Source: an uncultured Polaribacter sp. (lineage in GTDB: Bacteria > Bacteroidota > Bacteroidia > Flavobacteriales > Flavobacteriaceae). Taken from it: a stretch of 64,000 bases of DNA. The notes beneath the pieces are model-generated. The model worked only from the letters and a program-made list of their open reading frames with translations. It was not told where the DNA came from and did no database searches. Shown piece after piece: positions 19,207 to 29,336 of the stretch. Each line of letters starts with the position of its first letter. Position 1 is the stretch's first letter. A program made the translations under genes and the position numbers. The stretch covers positions 1 through 64,000 of the forward strand of contig NZ_CANMHM010000007.1 of assembly GCF_947497695.1 (NCBI RefSeq), read 5' to 3'.

Positions 19207-20301
19207 ATGAAAGTAACAAAAAACGAGCTTTTTAAACGCCAGATTACTTTAGCTGAAATAGGTAAGGTTGGGCAAGAAAAACTACAAAACGCAGCTGTTT
19301 TGGTAGTTGGTTGTGGAGGTTTAGGAAGTCCTATTGCTGTGTATTTAGCATCAAGTGGAATTGGGAAAATTCATTTGGTAGATTTTGATACTGTAGATAT
19401 TTCAAACTTACACAGACAAGTTTTTTATGGTTTAGACGATGTTGGTCAACCCAAAGCAGCTGTTTTATCAGCATTCATAAAAAAAAGAGCACCTTTTACA
19501 GAGGTTAGTTTTACAAACAAACCAATTACAAAAGAAAACGTATTTGAGTTAATTTCTGAGTTTGATATTATTGTTGATGGCACAGATTCTTTACCCACAA
19601 AATACTTGTTAAATGATGCTTGTGTACTTAAAAACAAACCTTTGGTATATGGTTCTTTGTATAAGTTTGATGGTTATGTAGCTACTTTTAATGTTTTACA
19701 GAATGATGGAAGGTATTCAGCAAATCTAAGAGATGCTTTTCCTGAAATGGCAACAGATATACCTAATTGTGAAGAAGCAGGAACACTAAATTCTATTGTT
19801 GGTTTCATTGCAACACATCAAGTTAATGAAGTTTTAAAGTTGATTACAGGTGTTGGAAAACCATTGGTAAATGAACTTCTAATTTATAATTCGCTTCAAA
19901 ATACACAGTTAAAAATGAAGTTAAAACCAACAGTTATTAAGGATAAGATTGCTAAATTATTTAAAGCACAAACTTATTTTGATTTGGCTTGTGCTACTCA
20001 AAATAAAGATTGGCAAATAACTTCAGAAGAATTAAAAAAACGTTTATCAAACACTTCAGAGAGTGATAAATTAGAAATTATAGCTGTTTTAAATAACTTA
20101 AAATTACCTTTTAATGTTCAGCAAACAATACATATTAATAAGTTTGATGCAAGTAAAATAGAAGTAGATTTTACTAAAACCTACATAATGGTTTGCCAAA
20201 GAGGGTTGAATAGTTACAGAGCAACTAAAAATTTAAAAGAAAAATATCCAGAACTAAACGTTTTAAGTTTGATTGGTGGAGTATCTGGTTATAATAAGTA
20301 G
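19207..20301 (+). CDS. MoeB/ThiF/HesA-family adenylyltransferase with C-terminal rhodanese domain
   Basis: E1-like enzyme that adenylates the C-terminus of a small sulfur-carrier protein in molybdopterin or thiamine synthesis. The 364 residues start with the ATP-binding Rossmann region, VVGCGGLGSP at 33-42, then DFDTVDISNLHRQ with the Arg finger. A conserved Cys lies in PNCEEAGTLNSIVG. The C-terminal 90 or so residues form a rhodanese-like domain with candidate active Cys C330 (VCQRGLNSYRA), which would supply sulfur. Zn-binding CxxC pairs of classical MoeB are not evident. No other cofactor genes lie nearby, so MoeB cannot be told from ThiF. A MutS-like gene follows after 7 bp. Confidence 0.88.
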   Translation: MKVTKNELFKRQITLAEIGKVGQEKLQNAAVLVVGCGGLGSPIAVYLASSGIGKIHLVDFDTVDISNLHRQVFYGLDDVGQPKAAVLSAFIKKRAPFTEVSFTNKPITKENVFELISEFDIIVDGTDSLPTKYLLNDACVLKNKPLVYGSLYKFDGYVATFNVLQNDGRYSANLRDAFPEMATDIPNCEEAGTLNSIVGFIATHQVNEVLKLITGVGKPLVNELLIYNSLQNTQLKMKLKPTVIKDKIAKLFKAQTYFDLACATQNKDWQITSEELKKRLSNTSESDKLEIIAVLNNLKLPFNVQQTIHINKFDASKIEVDFTKTYIMVCQRGLNSYRATKNLKEKYPELNVLSLIGGVSGYNK

Positions 20302-20308
20302 TATATAA

Positions 20309-22078
20309 ATGAAAAACCCTTTCGATTTTTATAGTGAAGAAAAGTCTAATTTAGAAAAAAAAGCAGCTTCTTTAAAAAAGAAATCTGTAAACCTAAGTAT
20401 TTTTAGGTTTGGAGTGTTTTTAGGAACCTGTTTTTTAATATATCTAACATTTGGCAACTATCCAGATGTTTTTATTATTACGTTTTTAGGTATTTTGTTA
20501 TTTAGTTTTTTAGTTGTAAAACATGTTAATTTACAAAGAAAAAGAGCTATTGTAAAAGCTAAAATCAACATCAATAAAACTGAAATAGGTGTTTTAAATA
20601 GAGAATTTCATCATTTAGATGCTGGAAAAGAATTTGTAAACCCTACACATTATTACAGTAATGATATTGATTTGTTTGGAATAGGTTCATTTTTTCAATA
20701 CATCAATAGAACGGTTACAGTAGAAGGAAAAAAACTATTAGCAAATACGTTTGCAGAAAACAAAATTGATGGAATTGTAGAAAAACAAAATACGATTAAA
20801 GAATTAGCGTCAAAAGTAAAGTGGAGACAACATTTTTCTGCATTGGCAAGTTTGGTAACTACAAAAGATACTTCTAAATTTATTGTAAGTTGGATTCAGA
20901 ATTATAAAGCAGTATTGCCTAAGTTTTTGGTTACATTTCAAATTGTTTTTTCTTTGATTTCTGTTATTTTAATTGGTTTGGTTTCTTTTGGGTTTGTTTC
21001 ATTTTCTTATTTGTTAATTTGGTTTTTTATTGGACTTTTTATTACTGGAAGATTCTTGAAAAAAACCAATAATTTATACATAGAAACAGATAAAGTAAGA
21101 GAAACATTTAAGCAATATCATGTATTGTTAAATGAAATTGAAAACGAACAATTCTCTTCTAAAATTTTAAAAGAAAAGCAAACAATTATCAATTCTGAAA
21201 CTAAAAAAGCTTCTACAATTTTTAAAGAGTTTTCTAAAATTTTAGATGCTTTTGATCAACGAAACAATGTGATAATTGCAGTTTTAGGAAATGGACTTTT
21301 TTTAACTGAAATTAGAAATGCAGTAAGTGTAGAAAAGTGGATTTTTAAATACAAACACACAGTTGATAAATGGTTCTTTGTAGTTGCTTTTTTTGACACC
21401 CAAAATTCGTTAGCAAACTTTAAATTTAACCATACAAAATTTGTATTTCCAGAAATAACTTTCGATGTAGGTATTGTAAAAGCTACTAATTTGGGGCATC
21501 CATTATTAGATATAACCAAACGAATTGATAATGATTTTATCATTGAAAAAGAACAGTTTTTTATTGTTACAGGAGCAAATATGGCTGGCAAAAGTACTTT
21601 TTTAAGAACTATTTCTTTGTCTATTGTATTGGCAAATTGTGGTTTGCCTGTTTGTGCAGATAATTTTAAATATGCACCAATTAAGTTGATTACAAGTATG
21701 AGAACTACTGATTCTTTAACAGAAGATGAATCATATTTTTACTCAGAATTAAAACGTTTAAAGTTTATAGTTGATGAAATTAAAACAACAGATTATTTTA
21801 TCATTTTAGATGAAATTTTAAAAGGGACAAATAGCAAAGACAAGGCAATTGGTTCTAAAAAGTTTTTAGAAAAACTGACCAAATCTAAATCAACAGGCAT
21901 TATTGCAACACATGATGTGAGTTTGTGTGACTTAGAAAACGAGTTTTCTGATATTAAAAATTACTATTTTGATGCAGAAATAAACAATAACGAATTAAGT
22001 TTTGATTATACCTTAAAAAACGGAATTTGTAAAAACATGAATGCTTCTTTTTTATTGCAAAAGATGGAGATTGTTTAG
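20309..22078 (+). CDS. Membrane-associated MutS-like ATPase
   Basis: The C-terminal third is a MutS-type ATPase: P-loop GANMAGKST at 422-430, a DSLTEDESYFYSELKRL segment, Walker B YFIILDEILKGTN and signature THD. The N-terminal part lacks the mismatch-recognition and connector domains of MutS. In their place are two pairs of hydrophobic helices, about 31-71 and 206-250, so the protein should be membrane bound. At 589 residues it is much shorter than MutS (about 860) and has no Smr domain as in MutS2. Such proteins recur in Bacteroidota genomes with no established function. It is 7 bp downstream of the MoeB-like gene, which suggests cotranscription. Repair function should not be assumed. Confidence 0.85.
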   Translation: MKNPFDFYSEEKSNLEKKAASLKKKSVNLSIFRFGVFLGTCFLIYLTFGNYPDVFIITFLGILLFSFLVVKHVNLQRKRAIVKAKININKTEIGVLNREFHHLDAGKEFVNPTHYYSNDIDLFGIGSFFQYINRTVTVEGKKLLANTFAENKIDGIVEKQNTIKELASKVKWRQHFSALASLVTTKDTSKFIVSWIQNYKAVLPKFLVTFQIVFSLISVILIGLVSFGFVSFSYLLIWFFIGLFITGRFLKKTNNLYIETDKVRETFKQYHVLLNEIENEQFSSKILKEKQTIINSETKKASTIFKEFSKILDAFDQRNNVIIAVLGNGLFLTEIRNAVSVEKWIFKYKHTVDKWFFVVAFFDTQNSLANFKFNHTKFVFPEITFDVGIVKATNLGHPLLDITKRIDNDFIIEKEQFFIVTGANMAGKSTFLRTISLSIVLANCGLPVCADNFKYAPIKLITSMRTTDSLTEDESYFYSELKRLKFIVDEIKTTDYFIILDEILKGTNSKDKAIGSKKFLEKLTKSKSTGIIATHDVSLCDLENEFSDIKNYYFDAEINNNELSFDYTLKNGICKNMNASFLLQKMEIV

Positions 22079-22085
22079 TTGGTTC

Positions 22086-22153
22086 TGTAATTCCTGCGAA
22101 AACAGGAATCTATAAGTTAGCCATTTTGGACTTCTACTTTTGCAGGAAAGACA
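22086..22153. repeat. Dispersed GCAGGAAT repeat, copy 2 (two-arm form)
   Basis: Starts gtaattcctgcgaaaacagg and ends with the inverted outer arm ttttgcaggaaagac. It is the complete two-hairpin version of the element seen at 2013. Confidence 0.65.
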
Positions 22154-22365
22154 AACAGTTTTTTATCTTGTTGTCAATTTTATTTTAATTAGAAATCTTA
22201 CCCAAAGAGAAAACAAAGTTTTGCAATTTTACTTTAGCTTCTTGTGAGAATTCTCCCAAAAGATCCAAATAACAAAATGATACATGGTTATTTATGTTAG
22301 AAGTTGTCAAGAAGTAGTCAAACGTTAGTCAAATATTTAATGAAGTAGAAAAATCAGAAAAAGGT

Positions 22366-22497
22366 TTACAAATTCCTCTCTAAGTCTTCAATAGCAACCT
22401 TAAATTCTTCGCAACTAATAGATTTATCATAGCCTTTTAATAATTCGTTAGATACAACACCGCTTAAAAAGTTATTTATTTCTGCTGATCGAAGCAT
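22366..22497 (-). CDS. Possible 43-residue small protein
   Basis: Starts MLRSAEINNFLSGVV and ends AIEDLERNL. Unrecognised. It begins 4 bp after the stop of another tiny frame (22502-22597, MSLNIVIIKKILFNSAEDAF) in a different frame, so the two may be one frameshifted gene. No clear ribosome binding site or promoter was seen. It could be a remnant. Confidence 0.3.
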   Translation of the reverse strand: MLRSAEINNFLSGVVSNELLKGYDKSISCEEFKVAIEDLERNL

Positions 22498-22501
22498 TTT
22501 T

Positions 22502-22597
22502 TTATTTCAGACTATCTTTACCAGAATCAAAATAACTAAATGCGTCTTCTGCACTATTAAACAAGATTTTTTTAATAATTACAATGTTTAAACTCAT
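22502..22597 (-). CDS. Possible 31-residue small protein or gene fragment
   Basis: Begins MSLNIVIIKKILF and ends SYFDSGKDSLK. Unrecognised and very short. It is listed because it abuts the 43-residue frame and together they could represent one broken gene. Confidence 0.25.
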   Translation of the reverse strand: MSLNIVIIKKILFNSAEDAFSYFDSGKDSLK

Positions 22598-22678
22598 AAA
22601 ATAATTAAATTTATAACTAACTATTACCTATAAAATATAAGAAAAAAATATTTTCTTTTACAAAGGATGAAAAAACAC

Positions 22679-22686
22679 TAATTTTG
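22679..22686 (+). promoter_or_regulatory. -7 element for dus
   Basis: TAATTTTG matches TAnnTTTG. It overlaps the TTG at 22684, so translation of dus must begin later, at the TTG at 22705. Confidence 0.65.
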
Positions 22687-22704
22687 CAGAAAAACAAACA
22701 TATT

Positions 22705-23703
22705 TTGGTTAAAATAGGCAACATAGAACTTCCAAATTTTCCTCTTTTATTAGCTCCAATGGAAGATGTTTCAGATCCACCATTTAGAGCTTTGTGCAAA
22801 GAAAATGGTGCTGATGTTGTGTATACAGAATTTATTTCTAGTGAAGGCTTAATTCGTGATGCTGCTAAAAGTGTCATGAAATTAGATATTTACGAAAAAG
22901 AAAGACCTGTAGGAATTCAGATTTTTGGTGCCAATTTAGAATCGATGTTAAAAACGGTTGAAATTGTAGAAAAATCGAACCCAGATATCATTGATATCAA
23001 TTTTGGTTGTCCTGTAAAAAAAGTAGTTTCAAAAGGAGCAGGAGCAGGTATTTTAAAAGACATAGATTTAATGGTTTCACTAACAAAAGCAATGGTAAAG
23101 CACACCAATTTACCTATAACTGTAAAAACACGATTAGGTTGGGATCATGATTCTATTAGAATTGTAGAAGTTGCAGAACGTTTGCAAGATGTTGGTTGTG
23201 CAGCAATTTCTATTCATGGCAGAACACGTGCACAAATGTATAAAGGAGAGGCTGATTGGAAACCAATTGCAGATGTTAAAAACAACCAAAGAATGCACAT
23301 TCCTGTTTTTGGTAATGGGGATGTTACTACACCTGAAAAAGCTATGGAAATGAGAGATTCTTTTGGTTTAGACGGAGCAATGATTGGTAGAGCAGCAATA
23401 GGTTATCCTTGGATTTTTAATGAAATAAAGCATTTTTTTAAAACAGGAAACCATTTAGGTAAACCAACAATTGCACAACGTGTAGAAATGGCTAGGAGAC
23501 ATTTAGAGATGGCTATTGATTGGAAAGGTGCTAGTTTTGGTGTTTTAGAAACCAGAAGGCATTACACCAATTATTTTAAAGGAATTCCGCATTTTAAAGA
23601 ATATAGAATGAAAATGGTAACTTCTGATGATGCTAAAGACGTTTTTAATGCTTTTGATGAAGTAGAAGCAAAGTTTGGCAATACTATTATTCCACAATTT
23701 TAA
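22705..23703 (+). CDS. dusB: tRNA-dihydrouridine synthase (DusB type)
   Basis: FMN-dependent reduction of uridine in the tRNA D-loop. The fold is a TIM barrel: LLLAPMEDVSDPPFRALC at the start, INFGCPVKKVVSKGAGAGIL with the catalytic cysteine in GCP, KTRLGWD, SIHGRTRAQMYKGEADW and FGNGDVTTPEKA. There is no ATG upstream of the conserved core. The TTG at 22705 gives 332 residues and the family's usual N-terminus (VKIGNIEL), whereas the TTG at 22684 falls inside the promoter. Subfamily DusB is an inference from overall similarity. The gene is monocistronic and converges on a permease gene. Confidence 0.93.
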   Translation: MVKIGNIELPNFPLLLAPMEDVSDPPFRALCKENGADVVYTEFISSEGLIRDAAKSVMKLDIYEKERPVGIQIFGANLESMLKTVEIVEKSNPDIIDINFGCPVKKVVSKGAGAGILKDIDLMVSLTKAMVKHTNLPITVKTRLGWDHDSIRIVEVAERLQDVGCAAISIHGRTRAQMYKGEADWKPIADVKNNQRMHIPVFGNGDVTTPEKAMEMRDSFGLDGAMIGRAAIGYPWIFNEIKHFFKTGNHLGKPTIAQRVEMARRHLEMAIDWKGASFGVLETRRHYTNYFKGIPHFKEYRMKMVTSDDAKDVFNAFDEVEAKFGNTIIPQF

Positions 23704-23754
23704 ACTTGATTTTATTGATAGTTCAACAGAATTTATTACAAAATAAATAAAATT

Positions 23755-24957
23755 TTATTTCTCAATAAATTCTCTTGTAATTCTACTACTTGCTATTCTT
23801 GAAGCAATAAAACCTAAAATTGTAATTGTAAATACTACAATAAAAAGATTTGAAAATCGAAATTCTACAGGGTAAGGTAAATTTTGCGTAATCATAAACA
23901 ATGCAAATTGTTTTTGGATAAACACTAACAATACCCCCAATATTAAACCAATTAACATTCCTAAAAAAGTTAATAGAAATCCTTGAATCACAAAAATTTT
24001 CTTAATTTCTTTGATTGTTGTTCCTAGACTAAAAAGTGTTTTTAAATTTGATTTTTTATCAATAATCATCATAATAATTGCTCCAATTACATTGAACAAA
24101 GCAATAATTACAATCAAAGTAAAAATAAGATAAGAAACGATGTTTTCTGTATTGATAACTTTATAAAAAACTTCATTTAATTGCTCTTTTGTTTGTACTT
24201 TAAACTCACTGCCTAGTTGTTTTTGCAATAATTTTGATATAGCGTTAGCTTCTAATTTGTTTTTTAATTTTATTTCAATTCCAGTAATTTGATTTTCTTT
24301 AAACCTTAATAATTCCCTTGCTTCGTTAATAGAAACAAAAACAAACTTATTTTCAAACTCTTCTGTCCCAGAATATAATCCAGAAATATGAACATTAAGT
24401 TTATAAAATGCATTATTTGGGTTAATAAAACCAGTACCAGGTTTGGGCACTAGAATGGATAAAGGTTCTCCAAAATTTAAGATGTTTAAAGATAATTTTC
24501 TAGAAATACCATTCCCAACAACTGCTGTATTTGATATCTCTGAATTTAACCAATTTCCTAAAACTAATGCAGAATCTATATGCGATATTGAGGTATAATT
24601 CTTTTCAACTCCTTTTATATATGCTATCTCGTTTTTATTATTATATTCTAAAAAAACGCGTTCTTCAATAATTTTAGAGGTAATATCAATAGCAATATCA
24701 TTATTTAAAATATGGTTTATATTATCAGAATATAAAAAAGATTTTCCTTTAGATGATGATATTTTAATATCAGGATCAGAAATATCTAACAAACTATAAC
24801 TAAAAGTACGTAAACCAGAAAAACCAGAAAGGATTATAAATAGAGCTAAAGAACCTACAATTACACCAAATGAAGCAATGATTGTAATTATATTAATAGC
24901 ATTGTTGCCTGTTTTAGCAAATAAATATCGTTTAGCTATGTATAAAGGAAAATTCAA
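23755..24957 (-). CDS. ABC transporter permease, LolC/LolE (FtsX-like) family
   Basis: Inner-membrane permease of the type that extracts lipoproteins for export to the outer membrane. The 400 residues begin with the family signature FPLYIAKRYLFAKTGNNAINIIT. One membrane segment lies at about 24-47, then a large periplasmic MacB-like domain (about 50-270), then three segments at about 275-300, 320-350 and 370-392. This 1+3 topology is the LolCE/FtsX pattern. No LolD-type ATPase is adjacent. It starts 15 bp after the end of rbfA on the same strand, so the two may be cotranscribed. Substrate is inferred from family only. Confidence 0.88.
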   Translation of the reverse strand: MNFPLYIAKRYLFAKTGNNAINIITIIASFGVIVGSLALFIILSGFSGLRTFSYSLLDISDPDIKISSSKGKSFLYSDNINHILNNDIAIDITSKIIEERVFLEYNNKNEIAYIKGVEKNYTSISHIDSALVLGNWLNSEISNTAVVGNGISRKLSLNILNFGEPLSILVPKPGTGFINPNNAFYKLNVHISGLYSGTEEFENKFVFVSINEARELLRFKENQITGIEIKLKNKLEANAISKLLQKQLGSEFKVQTKEQLNEVFYKVINTENIVSYLIFTLIVIIALFNVIGAIIMMIIDKKSNLKTLFSLGTTIKEIKKIFVIQGFLLTFLGMLIGLILGVLLVFIQKQFALFMITQNLPYPVEFRFSNLFIVVFTITILGFIASRIASSRITREFIEK

Positions 24958-24972
24958 GTAAAATTAATGAAT

Positions 24973-25368
24973 TTATAGTTTTTTACGTCTAGGTAAAACA
25001 CTTGGGTTTTTTATAGGGTTTTCATCTTTTCCTTTTAAAGACTTGTCAATCTTTTCAATATAATCTAATGTATCATCACCATAAAACAATAACTCAGGCA
25101 TTCGACGTAATTGATGTTTAGTTCTAGAAGCCATTTCATGGCGAATTATGGTGGTGTTAGATACTACACCTTTTATAATTTCATCTCTTCTATTAGATGG
25201 AAAAACACTCAAATAAACTTTAGCAACTCCTAAATCTGATGTAACATGAACTTTAGATACAGAAATAATTACTCCTTTCATACCATCTTGTGCTGCCTTT
25301 TGCAAGACATCTACCAAATCTTTCTGTAATACTCCTGCAATTTTTCGTTGTCTATTCGTTTCTTCCAT
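24973..25368 (-). CDS. rbfA: Ribosome-binding factor A
   Basis: Small KH-fold protein needed for 30S maturation and 16S processing. It has 131 residues with typical motifs RQRKIAGVLQKDLVDVL, SDLGVAKVYLSVFP and LRRMPELLFYGDDTLDY, and a basic C-terminal tail. The ATG at 25368 is preceded by a -7 element only 4 bp upstream, so the message should be leaderless or nearly so. It is followed by the LolC/E-type permease after 15 bp. Confidence 0.94.
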   Translation of the reverse strand: MEETNRQRKIAGVLQKDLVDVLQKAAQDGMKGVIISVSKVHVTSDLGVAKVYLSVFPSNRRDEIIKGVVSNTTIIRHEMASRTKHQLRRMPELLFYGDDTLDYIEKIDKSLKGKDENPIKNPSVLPRRKKL

Positions 25369-25372
25369 GCTG

Positions 25373-25380
25373 CAAATTTA
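25373..25380 (-). promoter_or_regulatory. -7 element abutting the rbfA start
   Basis: On the minus strand the order is TAAATTTG, CAGC, ATG. With transcription starting about 5-7 bp after the element, the message begins at or next to the start codon. Confidence 0.6.
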
Positions 25381-25492
25381 CACATTTTTTATGGAGTGTA
25401 AATTTTATTTTTATAAGTATACATTTAAAATTAACCACACTTTTGATTACTAATTAAGCGAAAAATCATTCAATTTTCATATATATAAATAT

Positions 25493-25531
25493 AAAAAAAA
25501 GCTCAATGTAAATATTACTTTGAGCTTTTTT
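25493..25531 (-). terminator. Terminator after atpC
   Basis: Stem gctcaa / ttgagc, extended by flanking A and T runs, with a 13-nt loop. It lies just downstream of the atpC stop in the direction of transcription. Confidence 0.8.
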
Positions 25532-25549
25532 AATACGTTTATTTTATAC

Positions 25550-25843
25550 TTAATCTGCTAAAATAATTGCTTTATTATCATTTAATTCTAATGTCCCAGA
25601 ATTAATAGCTAATGTTAAAATCTTATCATCACCTTGATCTGGAATCAATTTATCATCTAAATCATCTAATTTTAAATTAGTTTGAGAATGAATATGAATT
25701 TTAACTGTTCCTTCCTTTAAATTAGAAACAACTGGAGCGTGATTATTTAGCATTTGAAACTCTCCGTTTTCACCAGGAACTGATAAAGAATCAACTTCTG
25801 ATGAAAATAATATAGCTTCTGGTGTTACAATTTCTAAAAACAT
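25550..25843 (-). CDS. atpC: F1 ATP synthase epsilon subunit (short form)
   Basis: Central-stalk subunit of the F1 sector. The 97 residues cover only the N-terminal beta-sandwich (FLEIVTPEAILFSSEVDSLSVPG, GEFQMLNNHAPVVS). The C-terminal helical hairpin that inhibits ATP hydrolysis in longer homologues is absent. A short epsilon is common in this phylum. It follows atpD after 70 bp of low-complexity repeats and ends with its own terminator, so atpD-atpC form a two-gene unit. Confidence 0.94.
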   Translation of the reverse strand: MFLEIVTPEAILFSSEVDSLSVPGENGEFQMLNNHAPVVSNLKEGTVKIHIHSQTNLKLDDLDDKLIPDQGDDKILTLAINSGTLELNDNKAIILAD

Positions 25844-25855
25844 ATAATTTAGTTT

Positions 25856-25905
25856 TTAGTCGTTAGTTTTCAGTTGTTAGTAAGTACCACCAACAGCAAA
25901 CTGCC
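25856..25905. repeat. Low-complexity repeat between atpD and atpC
   Basis: Short near-repeats of the form ttagtcgttag, ttttcagttgttag, accaccaacag and aactgccaac fill the gap. They resemble the decaying intergenic repeats often seen in Flavobacteriaceae. Confidence 0.5.
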
Positions 25906-25913
25906 AACTTATT

Positions 25914-27467
<1,554 letters not shown>

Positions 27468-27481
27468 TCATTTTAAGTTTG

Positions 27482-27489
27482 CAAAGATA
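27482..27489 (-). promoter_or_regulatory. -7 element for atpD
   Basis: TATCTTTG on the minus strand, about 60 bp upstream of the atpD ATG. No consensus -33 box is present. Confidence 0.55.
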
Positions 27490-27542
27490 ATTTTTTTGAA
27501 TGAAAATAAAAACTTTTTTACTTAAAACTATAATTATCAAAA

Positions 27543-27577
27543 CAAAAAAAAGCCTCATCAAAATGATGAGGCTTTTT
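27543..27577 (-). terminator. Terminator after the OmpA-family gene
   Basis: Stem agcctcatca / tgatgaggct with loop aaa and A/T runs on both sides. It ends about 20 bp beyond the ompA stop in the direction of transcription. Confidence 0.88.
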
Positions 27578-27596
27578 AAATTTATTTAAAAGACTA

Positions 27597-28970
27597 CTAA
27601 TTAGCAACTTTTATAACAACTCTTCTGTTGTTAGCTCTTCCTGCTCTTGTAGCATTTGTGTCTATTGGAGCATCTTCACCAAAACCTCTAGTAGATAATC
27701 TTGAAGCACTGATTCCTTTAGAAACTAAATACTTTTTAACTCTATTTGCTCTATTGTTAGATAAAATCATGTTACTTGCTGAACTACCAACACTATCTGC
27801 ATGACCTTCAATTATAAATTCTGAATTAGAGAATTTATTCATAATTACAATCATTTCATCTAATTTTCTAGTTACACCTGGTTTAAATGTAGATCTAGCA
27901 GTGTTAAATAAGATAGATTTTGCAGCAAAATTAAGCTCTGCAGCTACAGCTTTGTATTCTTGAACTGCTTTACTTACTTCTGGACATCCATTATTAGAGG
28001 CAACACCTGCTACTTGAGGACATTTATCATCTTTGTCTAATACACTGTCTCCATCAGTATCTTTCCAAGGACAACCACCATTTGCTGCAACACCTGCTAC
28101 TTTAGGACACTTGTCATCTTTGTCTGCTATACCATCTTTATCTGCATCTGGACAACCTTTTGTTGCTTTAGTTCCTTTAACGTTAGGACATGCATCATTT
28201 TTATCTGCAATACCATCACCATCAGCATCAGGACATCCATTCATTGCAACTAAACCTGCAACATTAGGACAAGCATCAGCAGAATCCTTTACTCCATCTC
28301 CATCAGCATCTGGACAACCGTTGAATTCTTTTAAACCAGCAACTTGAGGGCATTCATCATCTTTATCATTTATACCATCTTTGTCAGAATCTTTACCTCC
28401 AAACTTAACAACTAAACCTATAGAATGTTGCCAGTGAGATTTAACGTTATCTAAGACACCTAATTTACCACCAGAATTAAAGCTTAATCCTAAGTTATCG
28501 TTAAACCAAGTATTGAAACCAGCTCCTATAGTAAGCATTGCATCAGATTCTGAATCAGAATTTACATAACTAGCACCTGCACGAACAAAAGGATCAAACC
28601 ATGAAGTTTCTCCTATTATGTTGTTTAAATCGTATAATACAGAAGCATCAGCAGAGTAATATAAATAATCTGAATCATCTACGTTTCTAAACACATCAAT
28701 TTTGTTAATAGATCCTGCTAGTTCAACAGAAAAACCTTTAGATAAGTATCTTCCTACAGAAATTCTTGAGATAGAAGGTAAAATATTCCAATCATTGTTG
28801 CTACCAAGGTAATCTTCATAATGTTCTAATTCAGTAACTTTCCAATGTGTAAAATCTACCGAGTTTATTCCAAAACCTACTCTCCAAGGGTTGTTTTCAT
28901 CTTGTGCGCTTAAGTTGCTAATTGATACCAACATAAACAAAGCTATCACAGCTAATTTGATTTGTTTCAT
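27597..28970 (-). CDS. OmpA-family outer-membrane protein with thrombospondin type-3 repeats
   Basis: Structural outer-membrane protein of 457 residues. The signal peptide ends at about SAQ23. A beta-barrel-like domain spans about 24-190. Roughly five calcium-binding TSP3 repeats of the DxDxDG...DxCP type follow (about 195-325). The C-terminal OmpA peptidoglycan-binding domain shows [29 protein letters not shown] and RGFGEDAPI. The repeats are coding and account for the periodic DNA here. It has a complete promoter (29009-29039) and a terminator, so it is a strongly expressed single gene. Paralogous barrel-only protein: 37317-37871. Confidence 0.94.
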   Translation of the reverse strand: MKQIKLAVIALFMLVSISNLSAQDENNPWRVGFGINSVDFTHWKVTELEHYEDYLGSNNDWNILPSISRISVGRYLSKGFSVELAGSINKIDVFRNVDDSDYLYYSADASVLYDLNNIIGETSWFDPFVRAGASYVNSDSESDAMLTIGAGFNTWFNDNLGLSFNSGGKLGVLDNVKSHWQHSIGLVVKFGGKDSDKDGINDKDDECPQVAGLKEFNGCPDADGDGVKDSADACPNVAGLVAMNGCPDADGDGIADKNDACPNVKGTKATKGCPDADKDGIADKDDKCPKVAGVAANGGCPWKDTDGDSVLDKDDKCPQVAGVASNNGCPEVSKAVQEYKAVAAELNFAAKSILFNTARSTFKPGVTRKLDEMIVIMNKFSNSEFIIEGHADSVGSSASNMILSNNRANRVKKYLVSKGISASRLSTRGFGEDAPIDTNATRAGRANNRRVVIKVAN

Positions 28971-29336
28971 TATATAAAATATTTAAATTAAAATTTCCTA
29001 TTAGAAAGCAAAAGTAAGATGTCTAAAACTATCTACAAAGGAAAAAACAAAAAATCTTAAAAAAAACACAAAATTTTAAAAAATTTTAAACAGTTTGAAG
29101 TAACTGATAGCCCTTTTTTTTTGTCTATTTTTTATTTAAATTTACTATTAATGCTACTTTTAATAAGAATACTCAAAAATTATAATTTACTTTATTCAGC
29201 ATTAATCTAAATTATCTATTGTTTAAATTTAGATAGAATTAATAATTAAAAACAAGTCGTTTTTTTACTTATTTAAAATCATTTTAACCTTTTTTTTATC
29301 TTTTAGTATCATTATTGTTTCATAATTTTCTTAAAA
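28971..29336. other. Intergenic region upstream of the OmpA-family gene
   Basis: Apart from the ompA promoter at the left end, I see only AT-rich sequence and a small inverted repeat (atctaaat ... atttagat near 29209-29236). No gene is supported. Confidence 0.4.
29009..29039 (-). promoter_or_regulatory. Consensus promoter of the OmpA-family gene
   Basis: Minus strand TTTG (29036-29039), 19 bp, TACTTTTG (29009-29016). This is a full match to the Bacteroidota TTTG-N19-TAnnTTTG promoter. Confidence 0.85.

Larger units (their letters stand above)
22079..22704. other. Intergenic region with repeat and decayed small frames
   Basis: About 600 bp between the MutS-like gene and dus. It begins with a two-arm copy of the GCAGGAAT repeat (22086-22153). 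On the minus strand are two short consecutive frames (22502-22597 and 22366-22497) and an unstarted frame (about 22185-22330) ending YLDLLGEFSQEAKVKL. They look like small or decayed genes. The dus promoter lies at the right end. Confidence 0.5.

Noticed and set aside
28033..28347. Plus-strand open frame with repeated [13 protein letters not shown] units
   Set aside because: It is the complement of the TSP3 repeats in the OmpA-family gene.
28010..28390. Periodic DNA that could suggest a CRISPR array
   Set aside because: The period matches the coding TSP3 repeats of the OmpA-family protein; units diverge and no spacers exist.
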